Source of the DNA: Eledone cirrhosa | Taxonomy: Eukaryota; Mollusca; Cephalopoda; Octopoda; Eledonidae | Direction: 5' to 3' | NCBI GenBank assembly: GCA_964016885.1 | Contig: OZ024757.1 | Coordinates: 14,961,423-15,025,422, forward strand | DNA: 64,000 nucleotides | In this document: one piece after another, positions 1 to 12,326 of the stretch | Numbering within the stretch: the first letter of the stretch is position 1 | How the letters are laid out: the number at the start of each line of letters is the position of its first letter | Translations under genes and position numbers: made by a program | The notes under the pieces: generated by a model | Told to the model about the DNA's origin: nothing | What the model saw: only the letters and a program-made list of their open reading frames with translations | The model's database searches: none

Positions 1-529
1 CTCGTAGGTGCTGCCAGATACACGATAATATGTGTAGACGAAGTGTAACGGGGAGTTGGGTCGTATTATATCACTTTCAAATTGACCCCTATTATATTCA
101 AATTGTCCCCCGTGGGGCGTGCACCCCACGTTGAGAATCCCTCATAAATAAATATATGTGAGTGTGTTGCTATGACTGCTATTTCTAGCATGTTTACTGC
201 AGTCCTGTAGACGCACACCAAAAACCGGAAGTGGCAGCCATTAAAAAACTTTGGCTTAAAATCAGGCAAAAGTTTTTTAACAATAGAAAATTTCATGTAA
301 GTAAACAAACCAGGGTGTTTTTGCCAAGAAAGATAACTCTTGTCTTACTTAATCGCAAAACTCGAGGCAAAAAAATGTTGCGGGTGTGCAGTTTGTTTGG
401 TCGTATTTGCTGGTATTTGACTGCTATTTCTAGCATGTATGGACGCTTTAGAAATAGCAGCGAAAAACGGAAAACAGAAGAAAGAAGGACACACACCTAT
501 ATATATATGTATATATATATATATATATG

Positions 530-594
<65 letters not shown>

Positions 595-1248
595 TTAAGG
601 ATATTTGTCTGTTTGTTTATATGTATATATACATATGTATGTATATTTTTATATATATATATATATATATCTACGTATAGGTGTGTGCGCGCGCGTGTAT
701 ATATATATATAAATGTATATATATCTGTGCATATATATATATGACCCTCCCAAAGTATAACAATATATATATATATATTCGTGTGTGTCCTTCTTTCTGA
801 TGTTTCCTGTGTTTCGCCGCTATTTCTAGTGTCCATATATGCTAGAAATAGCAGTCAAATACACCAAACAAACTGCACACACGCAAAATTTTTGCCTCGA
901 TTTTTGCGATTAAGTAAGACAAGAGTTATCTTTCTTGGCAAAAACACCCTGGTTTGTTTACTTACATGAAATTTTCTATTGTTAAAAAACTTTTGCCTGA
1001 TTTTAAGCCAGTTTTTTAATGGCTGCCACTTCCGGTTTTTAGTGTGCGTCTACAGGACTGCAGTAAACATGCTAGAAATAGCAGTCATAGCAACTCACTC
1101 ACATATATTTATTTGTGAGGGATTCTCAACGTGGGGTGCACGCCCCACGGGGGACAATTTGAATATAATAGGGGTCAATTTGAAAGTGATATAATACGAC
1201 CGAACTCCCTGTTACACATGTTATCGTGTATCTGGCAGCACCTGCGAG
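1..1248. repeat. Large fold-back (inverted-repeat) element with AT-rich loop
   Basis: The left arm (1 to about 495) is the reverse complement of the right arm (about 780-1248), with small indels. The outer ends match (CTCGTAGGTGCTGCC against GGCAGCACCTGCGAG), so the element may start before base 1. The loop at 496-779 is a (TA)n/(GT)n microsatellite. Each arm contains a smaller hairpin built on CTGCTATTTCTA / TAGAAATAGCAG. The arms also carry a GTGGGGTGCACGCCCCAC-type palindrome near the outer end. Long open frames here only reflect the microsatellite. A non-autonomous DNA transposon or fold-back element is most likely; no transposase is visible. Confidence 0.8.
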
Positions 1249-1440
1249 AAGTTTGTTTACATTTTGGGGTCTGCTTTGATCATCGCTGCATTGCAGCTTT
1301 CTTTAAATAAAGGCTTTCTACTTTATATTACAGTAATAACACTTTTACAAGACTCGGATTGTTTTTATATTAAAGGGGGGTATAAACATATTTTAAATGT
1401 CGAGGTGGGGCATGGTGCAGAGAAGGTTTTAAACCACTGA
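1249..1440. mobile_element. Possible right end of an hAT-like DNA transposon surrounding the fold-back
   Basis: This non-coding stretch ends AAGGTTTTAAACCACTG at about 1439. The reverse complement starts CAGTGGTTTAAAACC, which resembles the CAGTGGTT-type ends of many hAT elements. The matching left end would lie before the window, so the assignment is tentative. Confidence 0.3.
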
Positions 1441-2097
1441 TATATATTTATTCATGCCCTTCTTTCTGTTGTTTATTAAACTCTGAACTCACCATTTTTC
1501 TGTTGTTCTCCGGGATTCTAGCAAAGTATAACAATATATATATATATATATCTGGCAGTCAACCTCAGACTCGAAAAAGCCGCCGCTAATCGTGATCGCT
1601 GGGGTTATAATTAAACTAAAGTGCTTCCACTGGGCACCATTAGCTGGTTGTGATCATTGGAGAATTCTTTCTGCGCTGAAAGAGCCTAGGACTAAAAGAT
1701 ATATTATATAGATGTCGAAACGGCAGTAGCACAGCCGTTGGGGTCCTGAATATTTTCACATCTATATATGTGTGTGTATTCTGCGACATTTATAATTACA
1801 TAAGTAAGCATATTTGAATAACAAAATTTGAGGTTTAAATACTTTATTTTTTAACAATAACATACAGAAAGGCATGAACAACACCACATGTTAATTACTT
1901 TAATATTGAAAGTAGGCTTATAAATATTTAATTCAGCAGATTTTTGTTGTCTTTATGGTGGTCTGGTGGGTGATACCAGAGATAGTAGAGATCCTGGTTT
2001 GGGGTTCAATCCTGGTCTGGATTACATATATGGTTTCATGCTTTTTTTTTTTTTCTCTCCTTCACTTTTCTTCTAATCTCTAGATATATACATAATG
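1441..2097. other. Geneless interspersed sequence
   Basis: I see no gene here. There is a short (TA)n run near 1536-1550. A tRNA-like stretch at about 1965-2020 contains GGGGTTCAATCCTGG, which resembles a pol III B box, but no full SINE structure could be assigned. Confidence 0.5.
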
Positions 2098-2300
2098 TAA
2101 TTTGGTAGAATTGTTAGAACATCAGATAGAATTCTTTGCAGTATTTTTCCAGTTCTTTACTCTGAGTTCAACTTTACCTTTCTTCCATTCGGTGTCGATA
2201 AGTCTTGAATATGTCTAACGTAGCAATAACTGGAGCTACTTAACCAAGTTTTCCCAACCTAGTTGATATCACCTACTGGTTGGCGATTTAAACTGTTGGC
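2098..2300 (+). repeat. tRNA-derived SINE (cephalopod core type)
   Basis: The order is head, then core, as in tRNA-derived cephalopod SINEs. An A-box-like segment (TAGAATTGTTAGAACATCAG) begins near 2104 and a B-box-like GAGTTCAAC lies near 2165. They are followed by TTTACCTTTCTTCCATTCGG and GTGTCGATAAG, a diverged version of the remembered core. The tail (about 2208-2290) matches the reverse complement of 8100-8200, so this subfamily occurs twice here in opposite orientations. Confidence 0.65.
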
Positions 2301-3600
2301 TGGGACAATGACCAACTAATCAGTCAGATTCGAACTCACTATGTCTGGCATATATTTTATACTTTATATTTGAATGAAGTTCTGTAAGTAACCTGGTGGC
2401 TTAGATGGCAATACTGCTCGAATAGATGGCTTCTATTATGAAGTTATAAATTCATTCCCTATCCAGGATTGTAGAATTAATTTTATTTAGTTATTATTTA
2501 ATCAATTGTTTTAACAAACAAATTATATCTATAAAACGCCAAATATAGTGAGTTCAAATCTGACTGACATGCATGGTATATATTTATGTTTCATTATACA
2601 GCGACACAATACACAGGAACTTATAAAGATATGTATATATTGTCCAGGAGTTTCGAGTTTAGTGGGAATTGGTACAACTCTCAATTGGAGCTAGTCCCTG
2701 CAAGATCAGCATAAATAATGTTATACCTTTTCATGAAATCTTGCACACCCGATATTTTATACATGATTATTTAAAGGTGAACAAAAACCAAAGAACATTG
2801 AGCAGCATTTCTCAACCTTTCTACCCATGTTGATCTCTTGAAATAGTTTTTATGTCTCAGGGAAGCCCTGCATAAAATATACTTTTTCTATCTCTAGAGC
2901 AGTGGTTCCCAAATTGTGTGCTGCGAGATGAAACTAGATGAGCTGCAAAAGACTAAGATTAAGTTTTAAGATGTGAAAAATATAAAACTGAAATTTCATA
3001 TAAAAGTTCAAATATAGCTACAGCCACAAACCTAGGCTCCACACCCCGCAACGCAGAGGAGAGTAAGATAGTACCGAGGCCTGACTCACCTCTTCCACTC
3101 CATTGAGACCTCTGCCATACTTGGTCCCCGTACTGCTGATTTCCTCCATAAAGTCGGGAGGAAAGACGGCAGGAGCCTCGTGTGGAGGGGCGACTATTGT
3201 AGCAGTTGTCTCTGGCCTTGCTCCGAGGTAACGCTGTTACGTTTCTTCCACGGGTTGCGGCTGAGGGACCACTTAGATTGGGGTGAAGTGTCTCTCCCTC
3301 CCCCGACTTCTTTTTTTTCTCCTTTTCATTTTCTTTCCTCTTCTTGCTTATCTCTGCTATACCACAGCATCAAAAACATATATGATATATGTATGTATGG
3401 TATAGGTGTATTTATATTTAGGATAGTTATCAAAGGTAAATAGACTGGTTGGAGCAATAACAGTCTTGTTTATGTATATACATATATATATATATATGTT
3501 TATTCTTGTATTTCCATAGAAAAGGTAAAGAAAAGAAGAATGCTCTATGTATTGTACAGAGCTATTTAATTACATAATAAACAACAGAATATAATTATTC
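2301..3600. other. Geneless stretch with DNA-transposon-like fragments
   Basis: No gene is visible. GAGTTCGAATCTGACTGA (reverse strand near 2330) and GAGTTCAAATCTGACTGA (forward near 2550) form a short inverted pair that looks tRNA-SINE-derived. At about 2798-2925, TTTCTCAACCTTTCTACCCA and CAGTGGTTCCCAA resemble internal and terminal sequence of hAT-like elements. The 3000-3330 part is locally GC-rich but carries no convincing frame. 3475-3500 is (TA)n. Confidence 0.4.
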
Positions 3601-3601
3601 C

Positions 3602-6066
3602 ATGCAAATAGACTTAGAATGGAAAACATTCAGACAGAGAAGAATGGATAATGAGCGTCGTAAGAGAAATTGGCCAACAATTAATATTAATGGAAATGTA
3701 GAAGAATTTCATATTAGTGATATGAATGTTTCGTGTGATCACTGTGGAGCTTTGAAATTTAGAAATGAAAATTGTAACTGTTGTAATAAAGGAAAGGTTG
3801 TGTTGCCTCCATTGCAAATATACCCTGAGAGACTGAGAAATCTCTTTGAAAGAGGCCAGGAAGCAGTTGATTTCACAGAAACATCTGCAATTAAAACTAC
3901 ATTTATTTCACTTCATTTGGTGTTAAACTTGCCTTACCACCTGGCTGAGGCCCGTATAGCTTTCATATTCAGGGTCAAACATATCACTACACCTCCACCT
4001 CTGTAACCTGCAGAAAATACACCACAATATGGCCAGTTATATATTATTGATGGGAATGAAGGTGTGTAGCACAGATTGGAAGTACGACCAAATAATTGTT
4101 TCTGGCACAAGGCCACCAATTACTGGTACTTTATTCCATCGACCTCATAAGGATGAAAACAAAGTCAACCTTGGACTTGGAGGGATTTGAACCCAGAACG
4201 TAAAGGGCCATAACCCTATGCTGCAAAGCATGGTGTCTGATGCTCTACCGATACTGCCAATCCACCGCCCTAGTACCAACAAATAATGACTGCTCACCAC
4301 AAAAAATGGCTATGATAAGAGAGGTGTTGCATGAATGTAATCCATATGTCGAAGTGTACAATACAATGCATGGCATCAAACAGCAAAGTGCAAGAAGAGA
4401 AAATTGTCGTGTACAGAACTGTGAATTAAGATTTAGAAGAGGATCAGATATAAGCTGCTATAATTTACCAACTAGTAATGATAGCTGTTGTTTTGTGGGG
4501 GATTGAGGACACACCACCTGTACAAAGAGATATTATCATCTTTCCTAAAGACCATCCTCCTCAGAAAATACCACATAATTCATGCCACTTGGACCTCATG
4601 ACCGACCGATAATGGTGAATTTTGGTGGCATAGTGACATGGAGAGGAATGCAGGACCTGTGTTTGCAATAGACTGACAATGCAGGAGTATTACATATACT
4701 GTATAGCATATAGAGGAGGATTTAGTGCGGTATATAGGGCAGGTAAATTATTTTAGCAGTATTTAGTGGAAGCCTATATGAAAGTAGAGGGATGCAGGCT
4801 TCAATATTTGAGGAACAATCAAGCCCAATTGTGAGTGGATGAGTATAATGGTTTAATGAATTATCTAAACAAATGATAACACTGAGCCTTAAGAAATGAA
4901 GACAAGATAAGAAACAGAGGAGACATTGACAGAATCGTGTCAACAGAAATACCTGCATTGGAAGATGATTCAGTACTACATGAGCAGGTTTAAAAGTTTA
5001 CGATCCACGGGCCATGTGGTTCTGGAAACCCTTTTCCCCCATTTATACAAAATGGATTTTTCAAAAAACTATCCAAAAACCTACAGAAGGGAAACATTAT
5101 TGAACCTAAATGGATACCCAGAGTACAGGAGGTGCAAGACAGGAACTGCAGTGTAAATTGGATGACATTCAGTAGATAACAGGAATGTTGTGCCATTTAA
5201 TGCCTTTTTGCTTAAGAAATATTGTGCACATATTAATGTTGAAGTTTGCCCTTCTGTAAAAAGTGTCAAGTACCTCTTTAAGGTTACATGGGGCATGATT
5301 GTACATCTATATAAGTAACGAATAATGCATTACCTAATGAGGCTCAGAACCAACACAACCATGATGAAATAAGAACCTATCTTTGTTGCAGGTATGTGTC
5401 TCAGCCAGAAGCAGTGTCGTGTCTCTCGGAATTTAAGCTTCATGGTACATCACATACAGTATACAGGCTAGCCACACACCTGGAGAACAAACAGAGTTTA
5501 CTTTCAAAGAGGCAATGCTCAGGTTGCAGTAGAAATGCAGGGACCCTTGCTGCCTGGTTCAAGCTAAATGAACTTCTGAACTTGCTTACACCTTCTGGGA
5601 TGCCGCCTCACAAACTCCAATTAAAAGCAGGATCAATAATAATGCTTCTATGGAATATTTCAATCCAGAACAGATTATGTAATGGCACAAGATTAGAAGT
5701 AGTGGAACTGCATAAACATTTTATCGAAGCTTCTCATATCTATGGTCGTTTGATGGGCAGGTGTGTTTTGATCCCAAGACTGAAGTTATCCCCCAGTGGT
5801 GCCAACATCCCTTTTACTTTGGAAAGACCCCAGTTTCCATTAAGACTGTCATATGCCATGACAATCAACAAGAACCATGGTCAAATACATGATAAAGTGG
5901 GTCTGTTCCTCCCTGAGCAAGTATTTAACCCTGGACAATTGTATGTTGCTTTTTCAAGAGTTCACAGACAGATGTAAAAATTAATCCTACCAACCCCAGC
6001 ACTCCTACAACTGTTATCCCACCCCCAGCACCACCCAACCTCCGTTCTAGTCCCACCGTTAGAACC
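3602..6066 (+). pseudogene. Helitron Rep/helicase remnant, internally deleted
   Basis: Pieces of a Helitron polyprotein occur in order in several frames. The N-terminal zinc region (about 3735-3835) includes CDHCGALKF and GKVVLPPLQIYPERLRNLF. A NPYVEVYNTMHG piece follows at about 4330, then KNYPKTYRRETLLNLNGYPEYRR (4926-5156), then HINVEVCPSVKSVKYLF at about 5230. RYVSQPEA starts at about 5392. The helicase C-terminus at 5570-5970 has LTPSGMPPHKLQLKAGSIIML and AMTINKNHGQIHDKVGLFLP, and YVAFSRV is the motif VI region. The HUH Rep centre and most of the helicase, normally well over 500 residues, are missing between about 5505 and 5565. A SINE interrupts it at 4094-4272. The element is dead; I found no terminal TC/CTRR ends. 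Confidence 0.85.
4094..4272 (-). repeat. tRNA-derived SINE inserted in the Helitron
   Basis: Read on the minus strand from 4272, it has an A-box-like GGCAGTATCGGTAGAGCATC and a B-box GGGTTCAAATCC. The cephalopod-type core follows, with GTTGACTTTGTTTTCATCC, GAGGTCGATGGAATAAAGTA and a CCAGTAATTGG segment, and the tail reads GGCCTTGTGCCAGAAACAAT. It splits the Helitron frame between its N-terminal zinc region and the NPYVE region, so it inserted after the Helitron. Confidence 0.8.
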
Positions 6067-6072
6067 AATGCT

Positions 6073-7937
6073 TGTTGGAGATAAATATGTCCGGAATGAT
6101 GCTGGTGTACTCAGTGTCAATAATGATCAGAAAAAGGAGGCCTGGAAATGCCATTATGAGAGGCTGATGAATGTGGAGAATGAATGGGAGAGAGAGAAAC
6201 TACCCACATTTGACCCAACAGCTATTGAGATTGATGACTATAGGGTCAAAGAGGCAATTAAAGAAAGGAAAAATGGTAAGGCAGCTGGACCATCAGGGAT
6301 AGTTGCTGAGATGCTGAAGGCATGAGGAGAAGTAGGTACTAAACTGGTTGCAAGCATAATCAATCAAGCTATATATGGCGGAGTCATACCCAAAGATTGG
6401 TGTTGCAGTATTCTCATAAATTGCTACAAAGGTAAAGGGGGATGCTCTGGAGAGGATCAATTATAGAGGCATAAAACTGATGGATCAGGTTATGAAAGTG
6501 GCAGAAAGGATATTAGAGCAACTAATTAGAGAAAGAGTCAAACTAGATGAGATGCAGTTTGGTTTTGTGCCTGGGAAAAGTACAACCGATGCCATATTCT
6601 TAGTGAGACAACTACAAGAGAGGTTCTTAGAGAAGAATAAGCCATTGTACTTAGCTTTTGTTGACCTAGAGAAAGCCTTTGATAGTGTACCCCAATCTGT
6701 CATCTGGTGATCCCTAAGGAAACTAGGTGATGAGGAATGGCTTGTGAGGACAGTGCAAGCTTTGTACAGAGGTGCTGTCTGTAAAGTGAGGGTAGGAATG
6801 GAGTTTAGTGAGGAATTCCAGATACAAGGAGGAGTCCATCAGAGTTCGGTCCTCAGCCCGCTCTTGTTCATTATAGTCCTCTAAGCCATAACAGAGGAGT
6901 TTAAGACTAGCTGCCCATGGGAATTTCTCTATACTGACAATCTGGTTTTTATAGCAGAATCAGTAGAGGAGCTAGAGAATAAATTCTGGCTATGGAAACA
7001 GCAGTTGGAATTAAGAGGACTGAGAGTGAACCTAGCTAAAACAAAAGTGTTGATAAGTAGGAAAAAGGACAAAACTCTGATGGCCATGTTCGATATGCAG
7101 AAAAGGAACTGGCATACATTCTATAAAATGTACACAATGCAGATCTTGGGAACACACGAGATGTAGTGGGATAGCAGGCAAACTAACAGGTAGGGAAAAC
7201 TACGTATGCAGTAGATGTACAGGGAAATTTGACAGTAGAAGTCGCATTGATAGACACATTTTTCAAATGCAAGTAGGTTCTATAAAAGTGGTTGATAGCT
7301 TCAGTACCTACGTGATCAGATTAGTATGGGAGGGGGGTTTTCCCAGGCCATAGTATCTAGAATAAGGACGGGCTGGAAGAAGTTTAGGGAGCTGCCTCTT
7401 CTGGTGACAAAGAAGGGTTTCTCCCTGCATACAAAAGGTTGGTTGTTTGATGCCTGTGTGAGATGCACAATGTTGCATGGTAGTGAGACATGGGCAGCAA
7501 CTGCAGAGGATATGCGAAGGCTGGAGAGAAATGAAGCAAGCATGCTCCATTGGATGTGCAATGTCAATGTGCGTGAAAGACCAAGCATGGACGAGTTGAG
7601 AGTGAAACTCTATAAGAAGGATAAACTGTAGTGTGTGGGAGAGAAGACTGCGTTGGTATGGCCATGTGATGCGTATGCAGGATTACCGCAGGGTGAAGAA
7701 GTGCCAAGTAATCCCAGTGGGAGGAAGACGCAGTAGAGGAAGACCAAGGAAGATATGGGCAGAGGTAGTGAGAGCTGACCTCAGAGGAGATGATGAAGGA
7801 GAGATGTTATGCTGAAGAGGATCTGTCCCACCCTTATAAGCAGGGAAAAGTGGATGTATAATGATGATGATATATATATATATATATATCCCACCCTTGC
7901 AAACAGAAAAAAGCAAACGTAAAATGAAAATGATGAT
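6073..7937 (+). pseudogene. RTE-like LINE copy R1, 5'-truncated and inactive
   Basis: The sequence is homologous along its length to the LINE at 58087-61145 and starts abruptly where that copy reads VGDKCVRND. RT pieces lie at 6068-6325, 6480-6710 (LYLAFVDLEKAFDSVP, the motif A region) and 6780-7080. The RT active site, YADD in the better copy, reads YTDN here (about 6933-6944), losing an acidic residue. Stops occur at 6323, about 6708 and about 6880. The C-terminal RRLRWYGHVMRM and RRSRGRPRKIWAEVV regions lie at 7326-7815. The 3' end has two successive copies of the LINE tail (about 7828-7872 and 7889-7937), each ending in GATGAT. Confidence 0.9.
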
Positions 7938-8099
7938 ATATATAGATAGATAGATAGATAGATAGATATGTATATATATATATATATTTATACTTATACG
8001 TCATGGTGGCTACAGGTGCCAAGAGGAAGAAGCCGGACAATCCTTTGATATTTGTTTATCTTCCTTTCCTTCGTGGGCCGCGGTACCCGGGTTTGTGGT
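7938..8099. repeat. (TA)n and (GATA)n microsatellites
   Basis: Microsatellite at 7937-7990 directly follows the second RTE tail. The rest shows no gene. Confidence 0.8.
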
Positions 8100-8215
8100 C
8101 GAAGCGACCAAGTTGAAATCGGCCACCGGTGGTTGATATCACCAGGTTAGGAAACCCTGGTTTAGTAGCTCCAGTTATTACTTCGTTAGATATAGTCAGT
8201 AATTGAAATTAAAGC
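8100..8215 (-). repeat. SINE tail fragment related to 2208-2300
   Basis: On the minus strand this reads TATATCTAACGAAGTAATAA then CTGGAGCTACTAAACC, closely matching 2212-2260 (ATGTCTAACGTAGCAATAAC then TGGAGCTACTTAACC). The similarity continues through TTTCCTAACCTGGTGATATC. Only the 3' part of the SINE is recognisable. Confidence 0.6.
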
Positions 8216-8329
8216 CACAAACGTTTTTCTATCTATGAATTATTAGTGGTGTAAACAGATGAATTAAAGTCAAAGCTAATAAATATATCACCAAGAAGAA
8301 TATCTAAGGATTTCCAAAGTGTAAAGTCA

Positions 8330-8541
8330 GCTCAAGCCTGGAGACTTATCAAGCAGGTGCCTGTCCCAGTTCCTGTGGCGTAAAGGGACTGAGAGTACAT
8401 GACTTCCCCCTGGACATGATGTTAAACCCCCACCTATGTGAAAGGAAGTTTTTGCTCAAGTCCACAACTAAGAACACAGTCCAGGAATCTAATACACATA
8501 TGATCGTAAGACCAACACACTTACCACAAGACCACGGGCCT
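8330..8541 (-). repeat. Probable tRNA-derived SINE
   Basis: The minus strand has CCCGTGGTCTTGTGGTAAGT near the 5' end, then GGACTTGAGCAAAAACTTCC. This order resembles cephalopod tRNA-derived SINEs that begin with a GTGTGGTAAG head and carry a GGGCAAGTGTCTTC segment. The match is imperfect and the B box is degraded. Confidence 0.4.
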
Positions 8542-9089
8542 CCACTATCGAAGGATCTACCCTTCATTAAAGAATAAATTAGACTTATGCTTACGTCGCC
8601 GACATAATTATGGTCGGAAAGGACATTACTGAAAATAAGGAATGAACAACTAAAAGAAGACAACAGAAACGGTCCCTCCTATCTGAAATATTAAGGAATC
8701 TACACAGGAGGGCCCATCTTCCTACCAAAAGAATTATTTTAACAAGCCTACATCCTACTGAGCCCAAGAAAGGGACATCATAACTAGAACAGGCCTCATT
8801 TGTCCTAAATACAGAGCTGACTTTACATGTAATTATATATATGTATATATATAGATATAGTATGTGTGTGTGTATGAAGATGTATGACCCCTAGCAAGCC
8901 AAACTGCAGTTACTCCCAACATGGACAGCAAATTAAAACATTACCTATTAGAGACGAACGTGAAATGATTTGTTAGTGAACTACCGGTGTAACAGTAATT
9001 ATGTTACCGGTGTAACTATTTCTGTTTACCTTATTTTTAAATCACACTCCTATATTAGTTTAGTGACCTTTCAATTCAAATAAATTCTT
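8542..9089. other. Geneless stretch
   Basis: I see no gene here. There is a short (TA)n/(GT)n run at about 8833-8875. Confidence 0.5.
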
Positions 9090-9515
9090 GATGATGAGTG
9101 AACTCGCATCGGAGTATCCCAACGCCTTGGCCTCCGCGTGTGTGAGCCACATAAATGCTCTCAACGACATAGTGAGAAGAAGCCTGGACGCAGCTGACTT
9201 TCCATCTCAACAGGAGCCAGCAGGCTGAGGCCGCGGAGATGGCAAGCATCCCGAGAGAATCACCCTCTTCCCATTCGAAGGAGGTAGATCCACAAACCCC
9301 GGCATCGCTGCCCGTCTCGCAGAAGAACATAAAATAAACAAATTCCGGGGTTTGTCCTGGCGCTTCTTCATCGCATCAGCCGCCGTCGAGACCCCAGGCC
9401 TACTTGGACCCATTACAGCCGAGCTCCTCCGCAACATCGGAGTGTCTGTGGCCCGTCTGAGGATGGAGTCCCACGAGGTTGGATGGCTGTTGAAGCAGGT
9501 GTCACTGCCCTTACA
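9090..9515 (+). pseudogene. C-terminal fragment of a reverse-transcriptase-type element ORF
   Basis: A forward frame starting near 9109 reads HINALNDIVRRSLDAADFPS, then a stop (about 9226), then DGKHPERITLFPFEGGRS. After a disrupted middle, VETPGLLGPITAELLRNIG follows in a neighbouring frame. This order (ALND..RRSL, PSxxEPxG, DGKxPxxxTLxPW, VExxGxxGP) is one I associate with the C-termini of RT-bearing mobile-element ORFs in invertebrates. The identification rests on memory and the family is not named. It has stops and frame changes and is not functional. Confidence 0.4.
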
Positions 9516-9536
9516 TATATATACGTAAATGTTCCC

Positions 9537-9612
9537 TTGACTGCTATTTCTAGCATATATTAATAGACACTTTCGAAACAGCAGCTAAAAATCAGGAAAC
9601 AACAGTGTGTGT
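9537..9612 (+). repeat. Third copy of the TAGAAATAGCAG hairpin unit
   Basis: GACTGCTATTTCTAGCATAT at 9539 followed by CGAAACAGCAGC and a GAAACAACAGTGTGTGTCT end matches the unit at 419-500 and, inverted, 780-868 in the fold-back. All three are followed by a (TA)n-type microsatellite. Confidence 0.7.
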
Positions 9613-10024
9613 CTGTATATATATACACAGAGAGAAAAAGAGAGAGAGAGATAGAGAGAGAGCAGCCAAAGACACACACACATACACCTAGGTGTATGTC
9701 TGTGTGTATGTATATATATTTGTGTGTCTTTGCGTTCTCTCTCTCTCTATATATATTATAGTTACACATAACACAGACACACCCACAAGTATGTTATATA
9801 TTTTATTTAGTCATTTTCAAATTTTCTTCTCAAAGTTTAGTGTTTATTCGAAATCACAACACCGTACTTGGCTGTACTGCACTAATGTATTAAATTAAAT
9901 TTACCATGGGTCATTGATGTGTGTGTGTGTGATACGTGTCGATATCTATCAAAGTTACGCATAGCACACACACACACATTGTATGTGTATATATATATAA
10001 AACTCGTAGAGCAAATGAATATCA
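9613..10024. repeat. Microsatellite-rich geneless stretch
   Basis: It contains (GA)n at 9631-9662, (CA)n, (GT)n and (TA)n tracts, and no gene. Confidence 0.7.
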
Positions 10025-10149
10025 GTACAGATTAAAGTTTAAGCAAAGAATGACTGCTTTCACCCTTTTACAGGATCTTCTGAAACAGTTTCAGAAGATC
10101 CCGTAAAATGGAGAAAGCAACGATTCTTTGCTTAAACTTTAATCTGTAC
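10025..10149. repeat. Long palindrome, ~60-bp arms, degenerate ribozyme-like core
   Basis: GTACAGATTAAAGTTTAAGC at the left end is exactly mirrored by GCTTAAACTTTAATCTGTAC at the right. The arms meet at GAAACAGTTTC near 10087. The minus strand holds CAGAAGA, then a short hairpin, then GAAAGCAGTC, one base from the hammerhead core CTGANGA at its first element. It looks like a decayed relative of the hammerhead palindrome at 15123-15231. Confidence 0.8.
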
Positions 10150-10164
10150 AAATAATGAATATAT

Positions 10165-10214
<50 letters not shown>

Positions 10215-10407
10215 GAGTTTTTTTTTCCAAAGTGAAAAAAAAAAAGACATGTCCTACACGAGTGAAAGTATAATGAAAAAAGATGAAATCGAAAATGCAG
10301 CTGGAGTCTTTTTAAGAATATTTATTGGGTTCCTTTACAGGTTTTGCAGTTCTTATGCTTTTCAAAAGTAGAATGGAGATGGAAGGCTTGTGGTTTTTCT
10401 CATATTA

Positions 10408-10440
<33 letters not shown>

Positions 10441-10604
10441 AAAGAATAGTAAAAATGAAAAAAACAGTAGAAAATACTAAAGGGATATTCTCTTAGAATA
10501 ACATCAAAACATTTATTTACAAAATAGGAATTCCGCATTTAATTTCTGCATTTAATTATACCGGTTTCAGTTTATACGCTTTTCCAACGACGGAAGTGTT
10601 TAAT
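10150..10604. other. Microsatellites and unassigned sequence
   Basis: (CA)n/(TA)n lies at 10164-10206 and (TA)n at about 10408-10440. Between them the minus strand carries TTTTGAAAAGCATAAGAACT, a phrase related to one in the 61149-61340 palindrome. I see no gene. Confidence 0.5.
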
Positions 10605-11136
10605 GTAATTAAATTGCTTAATAAATTAATGTTCAGAGCCATCCTCAGCATTCTTGTGTAACACCTATCAACCATCTGACTCGGTCTCTTGTTCAGTGCC
10701 CAAGTTTCAGACCCGTACAGCATCACAGACTCCACTGTAGCGATCTTTACAAAGGTCCGACTGTGTTCCCAATCTTTGCTCCCAGATACCGGAATTCCTC
10801 ACAAAATTCTAGCGGCTTCCTGTCTACTTTCATAATTTTCTCTGGCTTCTTAATGTTCTCTACTAGATACTTCGTCTTACTCTCATTCATTCTCAGCTCC
10901 ACAATCATCGACACAGTCTCCACCTCCTGTATCCATCACTGTCTTTGTCACCAGAACTATGTTGTCAGAAAATTCAGCATGTAATATATTTTTAGCCATA
11001 ACACTCCTGCTCTGAGCCAGTGCTACAGTAAAGCCAGATTCCTGGTGTTTCTCCAGTGCCAGGCGCATACAGTAATCTACTGCCACAACAAACAGGTCGG
11101 GAGCCAATGTATCTCCCCGGAGCACTCCAGCCAGTA

Positions 11137-11143
<7 letters not shown>
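10605..11143 (-). pseudogene. Non-LTR reverse transcriptase fragment (C-terminal half)
   Basis: On the minus strand from about 11143 the frame reads EILAGVLRGDTLAPDLFVVA then DYCMRLALEKHQ, the RT motif B region. AEFSDNIVLVTK follows, in the place of the active-site F/YADD box, so the second Asp is lost. Later frames carry pieces of the usual C-terminal part, ending in CYTRMLRMALN near 10610. Stops and frame changes are frequent. The fragment starts and ends inside microsatellite or unassigned DNA. It is probably a LINE of RTE or CR1 type. Confidence 0.7.
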
Positions 11144-12078
<935 letters not shown>

Positions 12079-12232
12079 ATATGAATAAAGTTAGTCTTTC
12101 ATCAGTGATCTTCCAACCATCATTGGTATTTCATCGCTTTAAAGACCATATACCTCCGGTTGGTGCGAGCAACGGCTAAAAAAAGTCGTTGGGACACGTA
12201 ATTTACTGATGAAGGACTAACTTTATTCATAT
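12079..12232. repeat. Inverted-repeat element (about 27-bp arms)
   Basis: ATGAATAAAGTTAGTCTTTC at about 12080 is mirrored by GGACTAACTTTATTCAT ending at about 12230. The interior holds AAAGTCGTTGGGACACG and AACCGGAGG-type sequence. Both ends abut (TA)n. It is probably a small non-autonomous element. Confidence 0.6.
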
Positions 12233-12326
12233 ATATATATATATATACGTATATTTATATATATATAAGAGAGTATTGAAGTTTGCTTGAAGCATTGTGG
12301 AACAATAAGTAAATATCTTTAAATCA

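Noticed and set aside
1965..2020. Possible tRNA gene
   Set aside because: A B-box-like GGTTCAATCC is present but no acceptor or anticodon stem could be drawn.
3180..3443. An 87-codon forward frame in a GC-richer stretch
   Set aside because: No homology or motif is recognised; its composition changes into AT-rich sequence mid-frame.
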